Source: an uncultured beta proteobacterium
Lineage (GTDB): Bacteria; Pseudomonadota; Gammaproteobacteria; Burkholderiales; Rhodocyclaceae
Reading direction: 5' to 3'
NCBI GenBank assembly: GCA_903930395.1
Contig: CAIYYE010000085.1
Location: 1 to 11,297 of the forward strand
DNA length: 11,297 bases
Below the pieces are notes generated by a model. The model ran no database searches. It saw nothing but the letters and a program-made list of their open reading frames with translations, and had not been told where the DNA came from. Numbering within the stretch: position 1 is the first letter of the stretch; every line of letters begins with the position of its first letter. The translations under genes and the position numbers were made by a program. Below, in pieces: positions 7,164 through 11,297 of this stretch.

Positions 7164-7959
7164 GGCCGGCGCTTTCAGTGAAGGAAAAACTCGCGTAACC
7201 AACGACGCGGCTCTTGTCGCCGGCCGTGTCGCCCGAATTGCACAGGCCGAGCAAGGTCGGGGTCAGGCCACGGCGCTTGGCAGCACAGAGCAAACCGTTG
7301 ATCGGGTAGGCGCCGCAAGCCTGTTCGGGATGGATGTGCTGATCGAATTGCAGTATGTGCCGGCAGGTGTTGCCATCGACCTGCTGTGCCGTGGCGTAGG
7401 ACAGGAAGTGCGAGAGGTCGGAACTGACGACGATCAGCGTTTCCGGACCGCCCCACAGGCGGTCGAGCACCTCGGCGATAGCCTCGGGCACGGCGTGGCC
7501 GACGGCGAGCGGTAGCAGTGTGAAGTCGGGAAGCACCCGCTGGAGGAAAGGCAGATGTACCTCCAGTGAGTGCTCAAGGGCATGGACCTTGTCGCTGAAG
7601 ACGATCTGCGGCAAGTCGGCGATGGCAGCACTGGCCGGCGCATCGATGCTGATTGTGCCCAGCGGAGTGGCAAAGGCCCGGGCTTCCGGCAGCGCGATGC
7701 CGTCGACGGCGACCCGGTGCGTCGGGCCGAGCAGGATGACGCGGCGGATGGTCGCGGCCCACGGAGCCAGCGTGGCGTAGGCCGTGGCTGCGGTTGAGCC
7801 GGAATAGACATAGCCGGCGTGTGGCACGATCAGCGCCTTGGGCTGCATGCTTGTAGCCGCGCCGGCACCGGCCAGTAGCTGATCGACCGTCGCCGCCAGG
7901 GTGGCCGGGTTCGCCGGGTAGAAGCTGCCGGCAACGGCGGGCGGACGGGTGTGGGTCAT
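7156..7959 (-). CDS. amrB: AmmeMemoRadiSam system protein B (Memo-like)
   Basis: This 267-aa protein is of the Memo family, which is related in fold to class III extradiol ring-cleaving dioxygenases and binds metal in some members. It has the expected stretches: AVAGSFYPANP at the N-terminus, PHAGYVYSG with H47, GPTH with H81, EHSLEVHLPFLQ at 129-140, SSDLSHF with H184, and LCNSGDTAGD with C240. H47, H81 and H184 correspond to the probable metal-ligand histidines and C240 to the conserved active-site cysteine. All are intact, so a metal-bound active site is plausible. The start at 7959 lies nine bases after the stop of the DUF4010 gene. GAGGTGA, its ribosome site, overlaps that stop. Protein is soluble with no export signal. 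Confidence 0.93.
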   Translation of the reverse strand: MTHTRPPAVAGSFYPANPATLAATVDQLLAGAGAATSMQPKALIVPHAGYVYSGSTAATAYATLAPWAATIRRVILLGPTHRVAVDGIALPEARAFATPLGTISIDAPASAAIADLPQIVFSDKVHALEHSLEVHLPFLQRVLPDFTLLPLAVGHAVPEAIAEVLDRLWGGPETLIVVSSDLSHFLSYATAQQVDGNTCRHILQFDQHIHPEQACGAYPINGLLCAAKRRGLTPTLLGLCNSGDTAGDKSRVVGYASFSFTESAGHD

Positions 7960-7968
7960 GGCGTCACC

Positions 7969-9225
7969 TCAAACCAGTAGTAATCCAGCCGCCATGCCGC
8001 CGCCGATGGCGAGCAGGCCGGGCAGGGCGTGACGGGCCAGTTTCGCTCCGCCGATACTGAGGACCAGACCGATCTTGAAAACCAGGTTGGCCATCAGGGC
8101 CAGTGTCACGGCAATAACGGCATCGCCACCGAGCAGTTTTTGCAGGTTGAACATGCGCAGGCTGGAGAGCACGCTGGCGTCGGCATCGGTCAGGCCGGAG
8201 GCCAGGGCGACGATGAAGACACCGCTGCTGCCAGCGATGTCCTGTAGCCAGGCCGAAGCGAGGAGGACGATGGCGTAGAGCAGGCCGAAGGAAATGGCCG
8301 TGCGCAACTCGGTCGGATTCTTGACTTCCGGCATCGGCAGCGGCCCGGCTGCGCTCAGCACCTTCCAGCCATACAGGGACATCGCCACCCCCGGCACAAT
8401 GCCGCAGGCGAAAACAATCGCAATCGGTGTTGCCAGACCCGGCGCAAGCAGGCTGGAAACGATGCCGATGCGGATCATGACCATGATGTTGGCGATCAGG
8501 ATGACGATGGCCGACATGGGGATCAGGTGGTCATGGTCGCGGGCGTGGCGCGAGAACATCATGGTCGTTGCCGTCGACGAGGCCAGCCCGCCGAAAATGC
8601 CGAGCAGTGCCGCCCCGTGCCTGGCGCCGACAATACGCAGGGCGAGGTAGCCGGCCAGCGCCAGCCCGGAGATGAGCACCACCATGTACCAGACCTGTCG
8701 GGGATTGATGGCGTTGTACGGCCCGAAGTCCTCGCTCGGCAGAATGGGCAGGATGACCAGCGAGAGCACGGCGAATTGCAGGATGGAGTTGATGTCCTTG
8801 GGTGTCGTCCGCTCGCTGAACTGGCGCAATTCCGCCTTGAAATAGAGGAGTACAGTGGTGGTGATGGCCAGCATCACGGCCAGTGTCGAATAGCCGAACC
8901 AGACGGCGGCGCCGAGGCCATAGGTGATGATGATGGCGGCTTCGGAGGTGAAGCCGCGATATTGTTCTTCCTGCTGGGCTGAGAAATTCGAAGCCACCAT
9001 GCTGCCGGCGATCACCACCAGGCCGGCGACCAGCAGCCAGGGACCGCCGGTTTTCTCGCCAAGTAACGCAAACAGGCAGCCGAGCATGGCGACTAGTGCG
9101 TAGGTACGCAGGCCGGCCGAGGCATCCGGGCGCCGTTCGCGCTCCATGCCGATGAGCAGGCCGATACCCAGTGCGGTGGCAAAGGCTTCAACCGGAGCAG
9201 CCAGTTCAGGAGCGACGAAACTCAT
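7969..9225 (-). CDS. MgtC/SapB family membrane protein with DUF4010 domain
   Basis: This 418-aa integral membrane protein has roughly 12-14 hydrophobic segments. The N-terminal third is MgtC/SapB-like: ALGIGLLIGMERERRPDASAG followed by LRTYALVAMLGCLFALLG. The rest matches DUF4010, with GIFGGLASSTATTMMFSRHAR, a SGLTDADASVLS loop and MANLVFKIG. Family members are inner-membrane proteins. MgtC itself modulates ion and energy balance at low magnesium, but the DUF4010 branch has no known function. It is the first gene of the operon, with AGAGGGA three bases before the ATG. It lies nine bases before amrB, tying it to the AmmeMemoRadiSam genes and suggesting a membrane partner, possibly for transport or ion balance (inference). 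Confidence 0.9.
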   Translation of the reverse strand: MSFVAPELAAPVEAFATALGIGLLIGMERERRPDASAGLRTYALVAMLGCLFALLGEKTGGPWLLVAGLVVIAGSMVASNFSAQQEEQYRGFTSEAAIIITYGLGAAVWFGYSTLAVMLAITTTVLLYFKAELRQFSERTTPKDINSILQFAVLSLVILPILPSEDFGPYNAINPRQVWYMVVLISGLALAGYLALRIVGARHGAALLGIFGGLASSTATTMMFSRHARDHDHLIPMSAIVILIANIMVMIRIGIVSSLLAPGLATPIAIVFACGIVPGVAMSLYGWKVLSAAGPLPMPEVKNPTELRTAISFGLLYAIVLLASAWLQDIAGSSGVFIVALASGLTDADASVLSSLRMFNLQKLLGGDAVIAVTLALMANLVFKIGLVLSIGGAKLARHALPGLLAIGGGMAAGLLLV

Positions 9226-9266
9226 GCGATCCCTCTTTTCTGATCGTTATTCAGTAAAATTAAGCC
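9226..9266. promoter_or_regulatory. Divergent promoter region between the AmmeMemoRadiSam operon and ispDF
   Basis: Only 41 bases separate the two divergent start codons, so both promoters must be packed here or reach into coding sequence. On the plus strand TAAAAT (9255-9260) is a good -10, seven bases before the ispD ATG, with only a weak -35. On the minus strand a candidate is TTGCGT (9280-9285, inside ispD), a 17-base spacer and TAATTT (9257-9262). The two -10 boxes would overlap, so the promoters could compete. These are read by eye and remain tentative. Confidence 0.4.
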
Positions 9267-9953
9267 ATGCCACGCCATTACGCAATCGTTCCCGCTGCCG
9301 GCAGCGGTTCCCGCTTCGGTAGCGAGAAGCCCAAACAGTACCTCGACCTTCTCGGTCGCCCGCTGATTTTCCATACCTTGAAGGCTTTGACCGCTTGCCC
9401 GGACATCGAACGGGTATGGGTCGTGCTGGCCCCGGACGATCCGTGGTGGCCGCGTTTCGACTGGAGCGAACTCGGCGCCAAGCTCGAAACCGTGCGCTGT
9501 GGTGGCGCGACGCGAGCCGAGAGCGTACGCAACGGATTGCGTGCTGCATCGACCGTGGCGGCCGACGACGACTGGATACTCGTGCATGACGCAGCGCGCC
9601 CCTGCCTGTCGGCGGCCATGCTCGATGCCCTGTTTGCCGAGCTGGCCGATGACCCGGTCGGCGGCCTGCTCGCCGTGCCTGTCGCCGACACCCTGAAGCG
9701 GGCCGATGCCGGCCAGCGCGTCGCCGCCACCGAGCCGCGCGACGGCCTGTGGCAGGCGCAGACGCCGCAAATGTTCCGCTATGCCCGGCTCGATCAGGCC
9801 TTCAAGACCGACATGGCCGTCACCGACGAAGCCGGCGCCATCGAGGCAATGGGCCTCAAGCCGAAGCTGGTGCGGGCTGATTCGACCAATCTGAAAGTCA
9901 CCTATCCGGCCGATCTGGCGCTGGCGGCAATGATACTGAGGGCACGCAAATGA
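9267..9953 (+). CDS. ispD: 2-C-methyl-D-erythritol 4-phosphate cytidylyltransferase IspD
   Basis: IspD transfers CMP from CTP to 2-C-methyl-D-erythritol 4-phosphate, the third step of the MEP pathway to isoprenoid precursors, in the cytoplasm. The 228-aa length is normal. Family motifs are complete: the CTP-binding loop [12 protein letters not shown] with KPKQYL at the N-terminus, VHDAARPCL in the middle, [25 protein letters not shown], and [15 protein letters not shown] at the C-terminus. The start gives the usual family N-terminus ([12 protein letters not shown]). No Shine-Dalgarno sequence lies before it, and a -10 box sits only seven bases upstream, so the message may be leaderless. Its stop overlaps the ispF start (ATGA 9950-9953). 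Confidence 0.97.
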   Translation: MPRHYAIVPAAGSGSRFGSEKPKQYLDLLGRPLIFHTLKALTACPDIERVWVVLAPDDPWWPRFDWSELGAKLETVRCGGATRAESVRNGLRAASTVAADDDWILVHDAARPCLSAAMLDALFAELADDPVGGLLAVPVADTLKRADAGQRVAATEPRDGLWQAQTPQMFRYARLDQAFKTDMAVTDEAGAIEAMGLKPKLVRADSTNLKVTYPADLALAAMILRARK

Positions 9954-10432
9954 ATTTCCGCGTCGGGCAGGGCTACGATGTGCACAAGCTGGTCGAGGGC
10001 CGCAAGCTGATCCTCGGTGGCGTTGAAATTCCCCATGCCACGGGTTTGCTCGGTCACTCCGATGCCGACGCGCTGCTCCATGCGATTACCGATGCTCTGC
10101 TTGGCGCCGTGGCGCTGGGCGACATCGGGCGCCATTTTCCCGACACCGATCCGCGCTACAAGGGCGCCGACAGCCGCGTCCTCCTGCGCGCCGCCGTCGC
10201 CTTGCTGGCTGAGCGCGGCTGGCGGGCTGTCAATGTCGATGCGACCATCATCGCCCAGCAACCGAAGCTCGCACCCCATGCTGCGGCGATGGTCGCCAAC
10301 GTCGCAGCCGACCTTGGGCTTCCGGTCGATTGCGTCAATATCAAGGGCAAGACCAACGAACGGCTTGGCTATCTCGGTCGGGAGGAAGCGATTGAGGCGC
10401 AGGCGGTGGTGTTGGTCGAACGGGTTGGGTGA
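9950..10432 (+). CDS. ispF: 2-C-methyl-D-erythritol 2,4-cyclodiphosphate synthase IspF
   Basis: IspF cyclises CDP-methylerythritol 2-phosphate to methylerythritol 2,4-cyclodiphosphate with release of CMP, the fifth MEP pathway step; it works as a trimer with a divalent metal. The 160-aa length is typical. The metal site is visible: D10 and H12 in GQGYDVHKL and H44 in [18 protein letters not shown]. Further motifs are [12 protein letters not shown] and the C-terminal INIKGKTNE equivalent ([18 protein letters not shown]). It overlaps ispD by four bases and is presumably co-translated with it, the common ispDF pairing. No recognisable terminator follows before the next gene. Confidence 0.98.
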   Translation: MNFRVGQGYDVHKLVEGRKLILGGVEIPHATGLLGHSDADALLHAITDALLGAVALGDIGRHFPDTDPRYKGADSRVLLRAAVALLAERGWRAVNVDATIIAQQPKLAPHAAAMVANVAADLGLPVDCVNIKGKTNERLGYLGREEAIEAQAVVLVERVG

Positions 10433-10512
10433 AGGCCAAACCAGATCAAGACAAATGTCCCTGAACGCTATCGTCATGTTTGCTCCGTCGGGTGAGCAGG
10501 AGAAAATCAGTC

Positions 10513-11076
10513 ATGGATCTCGATGAAGAGATTCGTCAGCGAAACCGGCGTTATCTTCAACTCGCACTGATCCTTCTGGCGAGCGGGTACCTTGCTCTGG
10601 CTTCATACCTCGGGCTGGTATGGGCGACTGTCTGGATGTCTCCGGTGTTTGGCAGCTTGCTGGCTTACTGGCTGGTCCAGCACTGGGCTGGAAAGTCCTT
10701 TCGGTGGCTCAGAAAACGAGCATATGCCGGCACTGACGGCATCTATCACGCCTACGATGATCTCCAGGTCCGTGTGCGCTGGAACGGGGCTTTCTGCGAA
10801 GTGGCCATGCTCGATGTGCTGAATGTCCTGCGCATTCCGAAAGACGAACAGCGCAAGATAATCCGCCGCCTTGCCCTCCGGTATCCAGGCGAGGTGTATC
10901 AATGCGCCCAGAAGGAATGGTGGTTCGCTGACGCGGCCCTGCTGGACTGGCTGGCCGACAAGGGGCAAAACCTGCATCAGCACGTCTTGCGCTTCAGGCG
11001 TTGGTTCGAGAGGGAAACCTTCCCGGCGCTGCGGAGAAAAGCAGAACTGGGGCAAGTGCCGGGCGGGAGTCGCTGA
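10513..11076 (+). CDS. Unrecognised protein with two N-terminal membrane segments
   Basis: I do not recognise this 187-aa protein. The N-terminus (MDLDEEIRQRNRRY) is charged. Two hydrophobic segments follow at about 15-35 and 38-57, forming a short hairpin in the membrane. The remaining 130 residues should be cytoplasmic and are rich in Trp, Arg and Leu, with a RVRWNGAFCEVAMLDVLNVLRI stretch of mixed helical character, a KEWWFADAALLDWLAD segment, and an Arg-rich C-terminal end. The ATG at 10513 has AGGAGA nine bases upstream. A TTG start 33 bases earlier is open but lacks a better site. It lies 80 bases after ispF, in the same direction, with no terminator seen between, so it may be read from the ispDF message. 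Codon use looks like its neighbours. Confidence 0.7.
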   Translation: MDLDEEIRQRNRRYLQLALILLASGYLALASYLGLVWATVWMSPVFGSLLAYWLVQHWAGKSFRWLRKRAYAGTDGIYHAYDDLQVRVRWNGAFCEVAMLDVLNVLRIPKDEQRKIIRRLALRYPGEVYQCAQKEWWFADAALLDWLADKGQNLHQHVLRFRRWFERETFPALRRKAELGQVPGGSR

Positions 11077-11297
11077 CAACTTTATGCGTATTCCCTACCC
11101 ATCGAATTTGACGGCCGTAGTGATAGCAGCTTTCGGCCATGAAGAGTCAGTCGAGCCGCTCCTCCATTGCTGACGTTCGCGGTGAGTGATTTCTCCGAAG
11201 CAGCCATTCAATCGGCGCCACCGATTCTAATGATCTAAACTTTGGCTATGCAGAGAGTGCGGTGATTAGCGAAGGAAAATCGAACCTTCGGGCCGTC
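11077..11297. other. Gene-free region, possibly decayed repeat sequence
   Basis: No convincing reading frame, tRNA or terminator is seen in the last 221 bases. The base composition is lower in GC than in the genes. The 11110-11185 part, with GGCCGTAG, TTTCGGCCATGAAGAG and CATTGCTGACGTTCGC pieces, has the look of dispersed noncoding sequence found between genes in proteobacteria, but this is an impression only. A short inverted repeat, CGAAGG/CCTTCG, lies at 11270-11290 near the edge. Confidence 0.4.

Noticed and set aside
7164..7202. Longer N-terminus for AmrA
   Set aside because: It would lie within the conserved end of amrB, and the AMMECR1 homology begins after the ATG at 7163.
10590..10960. 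Possible phage antirepressor (BRO-N-like) character in the 187-aa protein
   Set aside because: The RVRWNGAFCEVAML stretch is only faintly similar, and the membrane hairpin does not fit that family.
11270..11290. CGAAGG/CCTTCG inverted repeat as a terminator
   Set aside because: Six-bp stem with a 9-base A-rich loop and no T run in either direction before the window ends.
1..11297. CRISPR array, tRNA, rRNA, integrase or insertion sequence
   Set aside because: No regularly spaced repeats, tRNA-like folds, rRNA segments, transposase motifs or paired terminal repeats were seen.

Overview
The window is a GC-rich, densely coded bacterial chromosome segment. The Mfd, IspD and IspF sequences, the short gaps and overlaps, and the mix of hybrid sensor kinase, FNR-type site and AmmeMemoRadiSam genes suggest a betaproteobacterium, perhaps Rhodocyclales (Dechloromonas/Azonexus-like). 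That placement is an impression from protein sequence, not a computed result.

Layout from left to right. (1) Positions 1-1327, minus strand: the N-terminal third of the transcription-repair coupling factor Mfd, cut by the window edge and preceded by a TATAAT box. (2) 1480-4478, minus: a two-gene sensory unit with an exported ABC-type substrate-binding protein and a membrane hybrid histidine kinase joined by an ATGA overlap, under a promoter with a perfect TATAAT. (3) 4595-4937, minus: a single-gene unit with a perfect FNR/Anr box, a 71-aa Cys/His-rich protein and an intrinsic terminator. (4) 4934-9225, minus: a five-gene operon with almost no spacing: MgtC/SapB-DUF4010 membrane protein, Memo-like AmrB, AMMECR1-like AmrA, radical SAM AmrS, and a dienelactone-hydrolase-like protein that seems to have lost its catalytic residues. 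(5) 9267-10432, plus, divergent from the operon: ispD and ispF of the MEP isoprenoid pathway, with an ATGA overlap. (6) 10513-11076, plus: an unrecognised 187-aa protein with two membrane segments. (7) 11077-11297: no gene, possibly decayed repeat sequence.

The most interesting parts are the AmmeMemoRadiSam operon, whose three core families co-occur widely but whose reaction is not, to my knowledge, established, with its two extra partners (an inner-membrane protein and a probable pseudo-hydrolase), and the anaerobically controlled small metal-ligand-rich protein just downstream. The housekeeping genes mfd (minus) and ispD-ispF (plus) face away from each other at the two ends. The roughly 8 kb between them looks like accessory cargo placed between two core units.
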